64,000 nt of DNA from Chamaecyparis obtusa (GCA_027943335.1 BSBK01006430.1:250501-314500); one strand, 5' to 3'; positions 1-11,539 are shown, numbered from the stretch's first letter. The notes: a model not told the origin generated them from the sequence alone. Made by a program: numbers and translations.

Positions 1-219
1 AGCTTTGTGGGTTTCATCCCCACCCCAGTTTTACTTTCTTTTGGAAGGTTTCTGGGTAACCAAATCCATGTGTCTTTATTGTGAATGCCTTTTTAGTTTC
101 ATGCTTTCTGTATGCAAAGGTTAAAAGTAAAATACATGTTAAAATTAGAAGAGAATTTGAAGTTACTGATTCACCCCTCCCCTCTCAGTAACTTGGTTAA
201 TTCCTGAATATTTCCAACA
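1..219 (+). repeat. Tail of an LTR inserted into Copia A
   Basis: The stretch ends with TTTCCAACA at 219 and has the C-rich CCCCTCCCCTCTCAG block about 35 bp before that end, a layout shared by the LTRs of B, D and 49965-51100 when read in element orientation. At 220 the sequence switches abruptly to minus-strand integrase/RT linker of Copia A. It is therefore the right end of an LTR in plus orientation. No primer site follows it, so it is the 3' LTR of an element lying to the left, or a solo LTR. Its left end and target duplication are outside the window. Confidence 0.75.
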
Positions 220-1858
220 TATGATGCTTCCTCACATACTTGGCCAATATAGGTTCCTTTCTTCTTGAATGAGTTACATTGTCATCTTCTTGAATTTCAT
301 CTTCAAGTTCAGTTTTCTCAGGCTCGGTAGATATTTGCTCAGTAGCTTTAGGCTAAGACTCGATTTCTTGTGACTCAGTTACTGTACTGGGCTCGGTTGA
401 TGTAGTCTCCTTATTGACAGATGTGTCTGGCAATGTATCAAGTTCAATGTAAACAAATCTTTTGTAATCCTCTGGTTCCCCTTTGCTTTCTTCTTCAGTC
501 TTTTCTGCAAACTCATCTACTTTCACATGTGCACTTTCTATGATTTTATGAGTAGACAAATTTAGACATCTATATGCCTTACTTTTGAAAGAATATCCCA
601 AAAATATTCCTTCATCACCTTTAGCATTGAGTTTGCCTTTTATAGATTCTTTCAAGATGTAACATTTACTACCAAATACTTTTAGGTAACTTATATTGGG
701 TTTATAGCCATACCATAACTCATAAGGAGTTTTCAATGCATCTTTCCTCAACTGTACTCAGTTCAAGGTATGAACTGCAGTGCTAATAGCTTCCTTCTAG
801 TATTTCATAGCAATGTTATTTTCAATCATTAGAGTCCTTGCACAATCCATGATAGATCTATTCCTCCTTTCAACTATTCCATTCTACTCAGGAGTTCTTG
901 GAGCTAATACCTATCTTTTGATTCCTCTTTCAATGCAGAAATTATTGAATTCATGGGAGATGAATTCACCACCTCTGTCTGATCTCAAGCACTTCATTAT
1001 TTTTCCTATTTCCTTTTCTACTCTTGCCAAATACCATTTGAATTTCTCAAATGCTTCTGGCTTTTCTCTTAAATACATAACAGTCATCATTCTAGAGTAA
1101 TCATCAAGAAAGAGAATAAAGAATTTTTCTCTAGTATAGCTTTCAATTCCAATAGGTCCACATAAGTCAGTATGCACAATATCCAAAATATCTTCAGATT
1201 GATAGTTTTTACTTTTAAAGCTAGTCTTTCCCATTTTACCAATCTGACAATTCTTGCATAGACCAATATCAAGTTTCTTCAAAGTAGGAATACCTCTTAC
1301 TTTCTTAAATTTGCTTATTTTCACCATATTTTCAAAATTTACATGACATAACCTTTTGTGCTATAACCAAATTTCTTCAATTTGAGCAATAAAACATGAG
1401 CATTCAATGAGATCAAGATAAAACAGGTTACCTTTGGTTTGTTTGCCTGAACCAATCAGTTTTCCTTTGTCATCCAACAGTCTTGCTTTGCCATTCATGA
1501 ATTCAACCTTGAGTCCACTGTTGATTAGTTGTGCTACACTTAGAAGATTATGTTTTAGTCCTTCAACCCAATATGCATTATCACATATAAGTTCTTTGGT
1601 TAATGGAATTCATCCTCTTCCTTTTATACAACAAGGTTCATTGTTTCCAAACCTTGCACTACCACCATCATAGTCTTCAAAATGTTCAAACTTAGTTTTG
1701 TCACCAGTCATATGATGTGAGCATCCACTGTCTATAATCCATGTATCATTTTTACTTATATGAGAGATAAGTGCCATCTCATCTTCATCATCATCAGATT
1801 CATTGTTTACAGCAATGAAGACAATTTCTTCTTCACTATCATCAGAATTCTTAGCCAA
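220..1858 (-). pseudogene. pol: Copia A protease-integrase remnant
   Basis: Minus-strand reading starts with an aspartic protease (1610-1858) holding WIIDSGCSHHMTGD, where DSG is the expected catalytic triplet. A GAG-pre-integrase segment (about 1330-1480) follows, with the conserved LWHKRL damaged to L-stop-HKRL. The integrase core (353-1327) shows the CKNCQIGK zinc half-site, HTDLCGP (first Asp), RSDRGGEF (second Asp) and VERRNRS (Glu). The C-terminal part carries TPYELWYG and FGSKCYI. The frame ends at 220 in the linker motif KYVRKHH, before reverse transcriptase. Stops and short frame breaks occur near 1609, 1365, 900 and 760. The order protease-integrase before RT is diagnostic of Ty1/Copia. 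Confidence 0.88.
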
Positions 1859-1861
1859 AAA

Positions 1862-2788
1862 ATATGTTTTCTTACCTTTATCCTTGAATGACTTGAAATT
1901 CTTCTTGCCATTGTACTTGTGACCTTTCTTCTCATCTTTGCTTTGTTTGTTTGGGTACCTAGCTGCAATATGACCAATTTCTTCACATGAAAAATAGATT
2001 AAGGGAGTTTTACCTTTGTATTTGCCTCTGCCTCTAGTATATTTCTTTGCAAGTAATGCTTCAATAACTTCAAGATCACTGTTTGAACTTTCCTCTGATT
2101 CTTCTTCACTTTCTGACTAGATTTTCTTGCCCTTCTTAAGTGAGAGTTTAGCCTCAAATGCTAATTCAATATTTTTTGAAGTTGGAACATAGTTATCATA
2201 GTTGTCCAATTCAAAAGCTATCAATCTTCCAACTAAGGCATCCAAAGTTATATTGTGATTTTGTTCACATCTTCTTTCCTGAATAGCAGATACTCTTATT
2301 GCATAGATAGGAAGCAATGTTCTAAGAACCTTACTTATAACAGTTTCATCATCAATTTTTCCTCCAGAAGCTCTGATTGCACTAACACTCACCTTGATCC
2401 TTTCAACATATTTTGCAATGTTTTTATCTTCTTTCATCTTCATCTGATCAAATTGTCCTCTTAGGCTTTTTGCTTTGGCTCTTTTCACATTGTCATCACC
2501 ACCATAAATTTTCTTCAGCTTGTTCCACATTTCATAGGTAGTTGTGCAGTCTTTGATCTCATCAAATTATTCATAGCTAAGGGCTAATGCAATATCTATC
2601 ATCATGGTGTTATGGTTCTTTTTCTCTGCAATGTCTTCAACAGTTAATGTGCCAGTAGGAATAGTATATTCTTGATCAATATATTTGGATCCTAAATCAC
2701 CAATGGAAGCCAGATGAAGTCCAATGAGACCTTGCCATGCTGAAAAGTTATCTTTGTTAAGCCTTGGAATTTCTCTCTTGTAAGACAT
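1862..2788 (-). pseudogene. gag: Copia A gag remnant
   Basis: The start ATG at 2788 gives MSYKREIPRLNKDNFSAW, the typical beginning of a plant Copia capsid protein, 49 bp downstream of the primer site. The capsid region continues as YEMWNKLKKIYGGDDN and LRGQFDQMKMKEDKN after one in-frame stop near 2565; another stop lies near 2116. The C-terminal part is charged (SESEEE) and ends with one zinc knuckle at about 1953-1995, read as YFSCEEIGHIAARYP. Of the CCHC ligands the first and last Cys are replaced by Tyr, leaving only Cys and His. The protein would package element RNA in cytoplasmic particles; this copy is inactive. Confidence 0.85.
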
Positions 2789-2836
2789 CCTGATCTTTAG
2801 CTTATGTCCTTAAAACCCTTCCTGCAAGCACCAAAA

Positions 2837-2848
2837 GCTCTGATACCA
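2837..2848 (-). other. Primer binding site of Copia A
   Basis: The complement reads TGGTATCAGAGC, the standard plant LTR-element site matching the 3' end of initiator methionine tRNA. It lies 2 bp inside the LTR edge at 2851, which fixes that edge and the minus orientation. Confidence 0.9.
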
Positions 2849-2850
2849 AT

Positions 2851-3992
2851 TGTTGGAAATATGGATGTAGTAACTAAGAGGGGGGTGTGAATCAGTTAAC
2901 CACAAAATATTACCACTCATCCCTTAGATGTCCTATTAAATTATTTACTACTGACATACAAAGAAATGCTGAAACTTGATAATTGCAAAGAGTGTTAATT
3001 ATAACTGTTCTTAAGCATTCATCAGTGATTAACATGCATGAATAAAGAAAATACCATGAACACAAGAGACACCAGATTTAACGTGGAAACCCAATATGGG
3101 AAAAACCACCAATGTAACTAGTTACTAATTTTCACTCTTCTGAAGTGATGCCCTATTAGGAGCCAACCCAGTAAAAGGTTACAAAACACACTATTAGGTG
3201 TGACCTTGTTAGAGGATTTAATCACCCTGCTAGGAGTGGCCTTGTAAGAGGTCTTGAAACAATTCAATAGAACTATCACCTTGTTAGAGGATTTACAAAA
3301 TGGTTGTTAAACCAACTCGGTTAGGAGATTTTGAAATCACTGCTACAATGGTAAGAAAGTAACAATGAAGTGACCTGAATAGTGATGCAACTGAATTGTT
3401 GATTATAGATCTCTGTTTTGCTTCACTAGATCCTTCCTAATCAAATATATCTCTGCTACTCTTCAAGGATATCTAATCATCCTTCAAAATTTGCTCATAC
3501 TATTCTTCCTTTTTTTTCACTTACATCCTCATAATTCACAACTTGAACTTCTATATATATACCATTTGGATTTTCAAGTCAGCACTAATAATTATTACAA
3601 AACATTACTATTCATTACAATAGTCGGCTGGAATAAACCAACTTTATTTCTCAAATTGACAAAATCCTTTACTGGGCCAACCTTGCTCGGTAAACATTAA
3701 TCCAAAAAAGATTTCCTTTGGTGACCAAGAGAACTCAGTAAGTACTGTGAATTCTTCAACATCCTTTGGAGATCAAGTGAACTCAGTTGACACTAACTTT
3801 CCTTCGATAATCGAGGAAGCTCGGTTAACACTATTTTCTGCCATACTTTTCTTTTGACACCTGAGAGGTCTCGATAGACACTAGGAACTACTTTGCTGAC
3901 TGACTGAGCTGACAATTGATATGAAATTTTTGTGACATCAAAGACAACACATAATCATTCCAACAATCTCCTTCAGGAAATTGTATCCAACA
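2851..3992 (-). repeat. 5' LTR of Copia A
   Basis: About 1,142 bp bounded by TGTTGG at 2851 and ATCCAACA at 3992. It carries the recurring TTAGAGGATTT and TTAGGAG boxes spaced every 30-60 bp (3150-3340), seen in related order in the LTRs of C and D. An internal CCAACA at 3965 is an alternative edge, but alignment with the start of the C LTR favours 3992. The partner LTR is outside the window. Confidence 0.75.
3551..3561 (-). promoter_or_regulatory. Possible TATA box in Copia A LTR
   Basis: An alternating TA run (TATATATATAG on the minus strand) sits roughly in the middle of the LTR, upstream in element orientation of the repeated boxes. Position and composition suit a core promoter; this is inference only. 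Confidence 0.3.
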
Positions 3993-4220
3993 CTAACAAG
4001 GATCATTATACTCTAGTGTAGTTTATAGTGGGTGCTAATTCCCACTAGGGTTTTTACCCATTTGGGTTTCCCCATAACCAAAATTGTGGTTTTGTGTGAA
4101 GTGTTCTCATATTGTGTGTGCTTAATGTTCTTCTATACTTAATTGGAAGAAGAATTGAATCTTGTAGATAACTGATTCACCTCCCCTCCTCTTAGTTATC
4201 TCTTGGGACTATTCCTAACA
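3993..4220 (+). repeat. 5' LTR remnant of Copia B
   Basis: This segment matches 9755-9995 of the 3' LTR, including the GGATCATTA-ACTCTAGTG box, GGGTTTTTACC and TTGGGTTTCCCC, and ends CCTAACA. Homology begins sharply at 3993, where Copia A ends. Confidence 0.82.
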
Positions 4221-4222
4221 AT

Positions 4223-4235
4223 TGGTATCAGAGCC
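4223..4235 (+). other. Primer binding site of Copia B
   Basis: TGGTATCAGAGCC, complementary to initiator Met-tRNA, lies 2 bp after the LTR end at 4220. Confidence 0.93.
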
Positions 4236-4265
4236 AAGTGCCTTGGAGAGAAATTTTGATAGCTT

Positions 4266-5190
4266 GAGGTTGATAAGATTGAATTCTTTAGAAAAGAAAT
4301 TCCTAAGTTGGATGGAGAGAATTATCCAAACTAGAAGAACAAAATGAGGACACATTTGTAGTGCATTGCTTTTGAGATTTTTGAAGTAGTTACTAAAGAA
4401 GTTCAGATTTGTTCCTTATCAGATCTTTCAAAAGAAGATGAAACTCTTAATAAAAATGAGATGTTCACTCAAAATTATATTTCCAAAGAAGCCCTTATCA
4501 TCGCCTTGTCTGACAATGAGTTTTTAGAGATCAAGAAAGTAGATAAAGCCTACAAGATATGTAAGTATCTAGAAGGCATGTTTGAAGGAGACATCCAAGC
4601 TAAGAATGCATGCAGAAATACATGGAATAAAAAGTACAATACATTGGATATTCTACCTAAAGAGAACATTAGAGCCTACAATCAAAGGATCAATGAAGTA
4701 GTAGCACGAATCGGGAACAATGGTGGAGAAATTTTGGAAGAAGACATAATGGACAAGTTGATGACTACTCTGAGAACACAATATGAGTGCAAGATAAACA
4801 TCCTAGATGAGACTATACAGTTTTCAAAAGAATTTAGAAGAGAGACCTTAATCAACAAGATTTCAGCATTCAAGATATCAAGTTTGAAGACAAAGCCTAA
4901 AAGTGAAATAGCTTTCAAAGCCACAGTCCATGGTAAGAAATCCTTGAACAATTCTGGTAACTTTTATTGCTAAAGTTCAAAAGAAAGAAAGAAAAGGAAA
5001 AGTAAATTATGAAGGTTAGTTACCATTCAAATGTTTTTCATGTAACAAGATTGGTCATTTTGCATCTAAATGTCCTACAAGAGTCAAGAATTTCAAAACT
5101 AATTACAAGCCTAAATATACAAAAGAATTTTACTATGTTGAAGATGGAGTATCTGATGAAGATTTAGTAGAAGATGAAATTGTATTCATT
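4266..5190 (+). pseudogene. gag: Copia B gag remnant
   Basis: Coding resemblance begins near 4290 with EIPKLDGENYPN, where the usual Trp of the NW motif is a stop; no convincing start codon is seen. An open stretch (4461-4970) carries the capsid segment, ending in a Lys-rich part. A frame break follows. A complete CCHC zinc knuckle is read at about 5029-5070, CFSCNKIGHFASKCP, with all four ligands, in contrast to elements A and C. An acidic linker leads into protease. The role would be capsid formation and RNA packaging; the copy is disrupted. Confidence 0.82.
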
Positions 5191-8100
5191 GTGATTGAAG
5201 ATATGGAGAAAATGTTTGATGAGATGGATATTGAAGATGGAAAGAAAGCACAAGAGCTAGCATTGATTTCACAAGAAGACATTAGAACAGACTGGATCAT
5301 TGATAGCAGTTGTTCACATCACATGATAGGAGACAAAGATATATTTGTACATCTGGATAAGTACAAAGGTGGCATGGTTAGATTTTGAGACAACACTCCT
5401 AAACCTATCATAGGTAGAGGAGCCATTACCTTGGATGGAAAGAATAACACTAATGATTTTCTATATGTTGATGGTTTGCAGCATAACCTACTAAGTGTTG
5501 GACAGTTTCTTCACAAAGGATATCAGCTGGAATTCAAAGACAATAAGTGCATCATTAATAATAAAGGAGTAATGATTGCATCAGGTTCAAAGAAAAAAGG
5601 TAATGTTCTATAGCTTAATTCTGACACAAGTTGTTTTGTTGTTAAAGTAGATGACAATTGGTTATGGCACAAAAGACTATGTCACATCAATTTTGATAAT
5701 ATAGTAAAGATAAGAAATGTAAAGGTAGTAAGAGACCTCCCTAGTATTGCAAAACCAATTGATACAATATGTAGGGAATGTGTGATGGGAAAACATGTGA
5801 GGAATTCATTTAGAAGCAAGAATAATTCAATAGAGAACAAATTGGATCTAGTGCATATAGACTTATGTGGACAAACTCAAACAAGATCATACTATGGTGA
5901 AAGGTATTTTATTTTGTTTGTTGATGATTATTCTAGAATGATGTGGGTGGCATTCTTAAAAGATAAATTTGAAGCATTTGAGAAGTTCAAGATATTTAAA
6001 GCTAAAGTTGAAAATGCGTCTAGATTAAAAATTAAATGTCTAAGATCAGATAGAGGAGCAGAATTCACCTCTGACATATTTTATGAGTATTGTGAACAAC
6101 ATATGATAAAGAGATAGCTAAGTGCACCTAGAACCCCTCAGTAGAATGGAATTGTAGAAAGAAGAAATAGGATCATACTTGACACAACTTGCACTATCAT
6201 GATTGAAGTAAAAGTTGCACACACTTATTGGAGAGATGCATTCAGTACTACAACCTATACTATCAACATAATTCAATTAAGGCCAGTCATAGACAAGACA
6301 CCTTATGAGCTATGGTTTGGGAATGTACCTACAATAAAATACTTCAAAATCTTTGGAAGCAAGTGCTACATCAAGAGAGATGAATCTATTGGCAAGTTTG
6401 TTACAAGAAGCGATGAAGGTATTTTTCTTGGTTACTCTACTAAAAGAAAAGCTTATAGATGTTTTAACTTAAGATTGAAAAAGATCATTGAAAGTGCTCA
6501 TGTAATGATTGATGAAAATTTTATGATTCAAGAGAGAGATCATGATTATGCACATATGATTGAAGAAGAACGTAGTCCTATCAGTAGAGAAACAATTGTT
6601 GAAGAATTGTTTGAAAACATTGATGTATTATTCAATGATCCTAAAATAAGTGAAGAAAAATCACAGAAGATAGATGAGAGAGTCACACCTAATGTTCCAA
6701 AATTCACATCTAGATACCATTCAAAAGAAGATATCATTGGAAATCAAAACAACAAATTCATGACAAGATCAAAAGCAAAAATAGTTAATGAAGTGGTATG
6801 TTTACTTTCACAAATTGAACCCTTAAGTGTTGAAGATGCATGTAATGATTCAGATTGGCATGAAGAAATGAAAGAAAAATTATATTAGATAGTTAAGAAT
6901 GATACATGGGAATTGGTCCCTAGGCCTATTGACAAAAATGTGATTGGAACCAAGTGGATATTCAAAAACAAGATGAATGAAGATGGAATAGTAGTAAGAA
7001 ACAAAGCAAGACCAGTATGTAAAGGATATGCGCAGAGAGAAGGAATTGATTACTCTGATACTTTTTTACCTATTAGAAAATTGGAAGCCATAAAGTTATT
7101 TATATCCTATGCTACATTCAAAAACATTAAAGTATATCAGATGGATGTCAAGTCAACATTCTTGAATGGAGAATTGAAGGAAGAAGTCTACATAGAGAAT
7201 CCTAAAGGATTTAGCTTATTAGACAAACTTGATATGGTATGCAGACTAAAGAAAGCCCTCTATGGACTTAAGAAAGTTCCTAGAGTATGGTATGAAACAC
7301 TATATATTTACTTGACAAAGATCACATTTAAGAAAGGAGCAACAGATTGTAACTTATTCATAAGAGAGACACCTGATGGATTATTACTAGTTGTTATTTT
7401 TGTTGATGACATTATTTTTGGCGGTAATGACAAGCTTAGCACAGAATTTGCTAAAGAGATGTAGAGAGAATTTGAAATGAGCATGATTGGACCTATCAAG
7501 TACATTTTGGGATTGAATGTGCATTAGACAGACAAAGGTATTTTCATTAATTAGTCTAAGTATGTGAAAGAAATATTAAAGAAGTTCAAGGTGGATGATT
7601 TCAAGCCAATAAGTACCCCTATAATAATAGGAAGTAATTTTTCAAAAGAAGATGATTCTACAGTAGTAGACAAGACCCTATATAAGTCTATGATTGGTAA
7701 ACTCATATATCTTACTCAATCTAGACCAGATATTTCTACTGGAGTTGATATTGTTGGAAGATTTGCAGCAGAACCTAAACAAAGTAATCTTATGGTAGTA
7801 AAGAGGATATTTAGATATTTGAAAGGAACTATAGACTATGGTTTATGGTATTCTAATTTAGAGAATGTAAAAATTCATGTGTATACAGATGCAGATTGGG
7901 TAGGTCATGTTAATGATAGAAAGAGCACCTCAGGAGGAGCAATATTTCTTAAAGATAGACTTGTTACTTGGACAAGAAAGAAGCATAATTGTATTTCCCA
8001 GTCTACATCAGAAGCTGAGTATGTAGTAGTAGCACTAAATTGTTCTACAATTTTATGGATCAAGTAGATGATAAAGTATTTTGGAATTCAGATTGATTAC

Positions 8101-8332
8101 CCTATTGTTTTTCATTGTGACAACACTAGCACTATCAATATGTCAAAGAACCATGTGATGCATGCAAAGACAAAACACATTGAGATAAAATATCACTTCC
8201 TAAGAGAGAAATTTACATAGAAAGAAGTAAAATTAGATTATGTAAGAACAAAAGAATAGTTAGCAAACATATTCACAAAGCCTTTACTGAAGGATACTAT
8301 CTTAGGGAGAAGTTGGGAGTAATTCCCTTCCC
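5191..8332 (+). pseudogene. pol: Copia B polyprotein remnant
   Basis: Domains follow the Copia order. Protease (about 5280-5390) shows WIIDSSCSHHM: the catalytic DSG has become DSS. GAG-pre-integrase has LWHKRLCHINF (about 5660). The integrase core shows HIDLCGQ, RSDRGAEF and VERRNR (5845-6170), then TPYELWFG (6300). Reverse transcriptase runs from VIGTKWIFKNK (6940) through MDVKSTFLNGEL and LYGLKK to FVDDIIFGG (about 7398), a conservative variant of YVDD. RNase H includes YTDADWVG (7890) and SEAEY (8010), ending near 8330 at the remnant of FTKPL. Stops occur at 5386, 5611, 6115, 6136, 6886, 7462 and later. Mostly single-base changes broke an otherwise colinear frame. Confidence 0.9.
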
Positions 8333-8453
8333 TAGATCTAATTAGATCTTGTAGTAGTACATCATTCCTCAGTGACTAATGAATGGTTGAATACTCTACT
8401 TCAGGAGTAGTACCTATGCTTATTTGTTTTGGGAACCCTTTTCCATTGATGTC

Positions 8454-8684
8454 AAAGGGGGAGTATATAGTCATGAAAAACAAAACAGTTGTTTTAATCT
8501 AGAAAGGGGGAGTATATAGTAAGAAGATGTAGCAGTTGATATTCAGAGCATTGAGCAATAGATGGAGGATTCATCCTTTGGGGGAGTTTTGTTGAGGAAA
8601 TGGAGAATGTTATAAAATAATTTTACATTTGGATTGGTGGTGTTTTTCACTCCATATGTTTCCATCAATGCCAAAGGGGGAGAT
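8454..8684 (+). other. Repeated polypurine tracts of Copia B
   Basis: AAAGGGGGAG occurs at 8454-8463, 8503-8512 and 8673-8682, with a weaker TTTGGGGGAG near 8577. The last one directly precedes the 3' LTR and is the probable plus-strand primer. The first two share AAAGGGGGAGTATATAGT, which shows local duplication. Multiple PPTs before the 3' LTR are known in the Sirevirus group of Copia elements; placing B there is tentative. Confidence 0.7.
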
Positions 8685-9995
8685 TATTGGAGATTTTCCA
8701 GCAAGCCAGTGTTGACCATATGTTTTTCATTGATGACAACATATAGTAAGAAATGTGTGTCATAGTTATATGTAGAGAGCCTTGATCATATGTTTCTTAG
8801 ATATGTTATCAGCATGATATCCTAGATGCAAAGTTTGATTCTGAGTGCAGACAGATGTGTAGTTTTTTGTATCAGTAGTGTTCCTGACAATGTTACAAGA
8901 AGAGTTTTGTATGTGATTTTTTAGTATGATTATGTTGGTGCCTTGTGAATTTATATTTGTGTTGAAAAAATGTTTATGATGCTATGTTCATGGACACAGA
9001 GTCAATTGTGTAGTTGAATTTGAGTTATGATGTTTCTATTTGCCAGTTACAGTTTCTTGAGATTATCTGATGAAGTCGACATTGTTTATTTTTTTTTAGG
9101 GGTTGCGCCTATCATTTTGATATGTGTTTTTGGTTTCTTGTATGGTGATCAGTTAAGAATGTTTGGTTAAGAGCACATAACATATTTCAACATGAGAATA
9201 AAGTTTTAGTTAATTTGGTGGAGACAACTATGTGAAGTGATACGTCTACTCATATTGAGTTGTGCAATCCTATTTGTGTTGCGTGCTTGGTTTATCCATT
9301 GGTGATGTTATTGAAGAGTTATATTATTTCTCTATTATAATTTCAAGGAATTTCTAATAGGTCAAATTAATTATATCATTGGGAGAAAGATACTTATAGC
9401 CAATCAAGTGTGATTGCTAAGTGTGATTGAGAGAGCAGAGTAGAAGATGCAAATGTACTGAGACAGTCAATCATTAGTTGAAGATCTATGCGAAGAAGTA
9501 GAGAGTATATGTTATTCATTGGAACTAATCAAGATAGTAGGTTTACTTTCCATCTCACCAAGATTCAAATATAGTGTGTGTCTGTTATGCAGAAGGTTGC
9601 AGCCTTCACCATTTGAGCAGTGTGCTCCCGAACAGTGTGTCCTCACCTCTAACAAGCTTATTTGTAAAAGAATCCTAACAGGGTCTGACCTTTGACCAGA
9701 TCACTATACTTCATGCATTGTAAATATCAACTCCTAATAATGTTGAAAGATCTTCTAACAGGGATCATTACACTCTAGTGCAATTTATAGTGGGTGTTAA
9801 TTCCCACCGGGGTTTTTACCTATTTGGGTTTCCCCGTAACCAAAATTGTCATGTTGTGTTAAGTGTTATCTTATTGTGTATGTGCTTAATGTTTTTTTAT
9901 ACTTAATTGGATAAATAATTTAATCTTATAGATAATTGATTCATCCCCCCCACCCCCCTCCCCCTCTCAGTTATCTCTTGGGACTACTCCTAACA
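8685..9995 (+). repeat. 3' LTR of Copia B
   Basis: About 1,311 bp from TATTGGAG (TGTTGG with one substitution), just after the purine tract, to CTCCTAACA at 9995. The last 240 bp match the 5' LTR remnant. A C-run block (9945-9964) precedes the CTCAGTTATCTC motif near the end. Confidence 0.85.
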
Positions 9996-10045
9996 CTTAG
10001 TAAGGTCCTTTCAGGTTAATACAGTCAAATTAATAACACTAAATA
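9996..10045. other. Spacer between B and C with target duplication
   Basis: Fifty bases belonging to neither element. The last six, TAAATA (10040-10045), recur at 41672-41677 just beyond the far end of Copia C and form its target-site duplication. Confidence 0.75.
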
Positions 10046-11539
10046 TGTTAATATTATTTAAAACAATAGAGAGGGGGCTGAATTAGTTGTTCTTAGGTCA
10101 AGATGTACCAATTGAACTTTTAAATACTTCAACAATCTCAGATCTAATCACCAACTCAACTCAGTCTCTAAAGTATATATATACCAAAAACATATAACGT
10201 GCAGTCCATTGTCCAAAAGTAATTAACTTATAGAATATAGAACCGTGACATCAAAAAATTCACACAAGTATAAAACCAAGATTTATACTAGACACCCAAT
10301 TTGGGAAAAACCACTCTGTAACACCTTACTGATATTTTCACTCTTGTGAAGTGAGCTCTATGAAAACCCAACCTTGTTAAAGGTTTAAAAACACACTAGT
10401 AGGTGTGACCCTATTAAAGGACTTAAACACTCTGTCAAAAGTGACCTGGTTAAAGGATTTAAGTACATTCCATTAGAATTCCACCTTGATTAAAGGATTT
10501 AAACAATGACTGTTAGGTCAACCTTGATTAAAGGATTTAGACTGATATAATGACTAGAAAGTAATAGTAGCTTCTAATCTAAAAAATGTACAACTCACTT
10601 TGCAAATAATAGATCCAATTCACACATATATGTTGATTTATTGATTGAGATCTATTTCCATCTCCATCACTGATCTGTTCAAAATTTTCTTCAAGCAATC
10701 ACAACTCCAATCAACTCCTTCTGCTTAGACTTATCAGTCAATAACATCAATAACTTCAGCATACTCCATAACTTCACACTTAGGTTTTCCTTTATACCTC
10801 TTCAATTAGGTAGATCCATCTTTTGCCACTTATTCTCCTCTATAGATCTTAGGTTTAGGTCAGATTCAATGAATCCTTCTAACATTTAAGCTCTTCATCC
10901 TTCCTTCTAGATACATCTTCAAAATTCTCATTGAATCCATAATAAAATTATTTACCATGCATTAAATCCTCCATACAATCAATTAATAAAGTCAACATGA
11001 TTTACATAACCCAATAATTCAACTATGTCAGCTAGGAATATGGATTCTTTCTCCAAATGTAAATTACTAACACTTGGTCAATACTATGTTCATCTCCTCA
11101 GTCATCACTGCGTAACTCAGTCATCTCTACAAATTGTCTTCCTCAGCTAACACTGTCTTGCTCGGTAATTTCCTATCACTTGGCATAAACTGATGTTCAG
11201 TCAACACTAAATTTACTTGACATATACTAGCACTCAGTCGACACTAACATCACTCAGCTTAAACTATATTTCTTCACTTTTGCTTAGTTAAGCCTACTTC
11301 TCCAGTCTTTCTTCTTACTTAGATAAACAACACATTATCTTATCAATGTGCCAAACAATCAAGTACCCATTGAAGTATCAAATCACTCAACCTTTCCCTA
11401 GGTTTTCTTGTTATATCCCTTGTCCTAATCCTTTTCATCAATCAATAGATATAGTACTTTCTTAGATAGAAATTGTTTTACCAGTTAAGGTTTGACATCA
11501 ATGACAATACAACAATTGTTTCAATTGTATTTTCCAACA
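10046..11539 (-). repeat. 3' LTR of Copia C
   Basis: 1,494 bp from TGTTAATATT to TTTCCAACA. It aligns throughout with the two-part 5' LTR. Between 10370 and 10550 the box TTAAAGGATTTA (or a one-base variant) recurs about five times at 30-60 bp spacing. Confidence 0.9.
10789..10796 (-). promoter_or_regulatory. Possible TATA box in Copia C LTR
   Basis: TATAAAGG on the minus strand, conserved in the 5' LTR copy near 40920. No transcription start can be shown. Confidence 0.35.

Larger units (their letters stand above)
220..3992 (-). mobile_element. Copia element A (5' part)
   Basis: Read on the minus strand it runs 5' LTR (3992-2851), tRNA-iMet primer site (2848-2837), gag, protease and integrase, and is then cut at 220 by a foreign LTR. 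Reverse transcriptase, RNase H and the 3' LTR must lie left of the window. Several in-frame stops make it non-functional. Its right edge abuts the 5' LTR remnant of Copia B, whose homology to its own 3' LTR resumes exactly at 3993. A therefore appears to have inserted into B; the matching left duplication is not visible. Confidence 0.8.
3993..9995 (+). mobile_element. Copia element B
   Basis: A plus-strand Ty1/Copia element: truncated 5' LTR (3993-4220), primer site, gag, protease, integrase, reverse transcriptase, RNase H, a purine-rich 3' leader with repeated PPT-like tracts, and a full 3' LTR (8685-9995). All domains are recognisable, but the reading frame is broken by more than ten stops. 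The left part of the 5' LTR is separated off by insertion of Copia A. The right flank (9996-10045) is unique for 50 bp before Copia C begins. Confidence 0.88.

Noticed and set aside
1..219. 3' LTR of Copia A itself
   Set aside because: The end is in plus orientation, opposite to A, and A's coding sequence is cut mid-domain at this point.
3966..3992. Purine-tract-like GAAGGAGAT next to CCAACA as the end of a tandem internal region
   Set aside because: Alignment with the C LTR start shows this 27-bp piece is the LTR terminus, and B homology resumes right after it.
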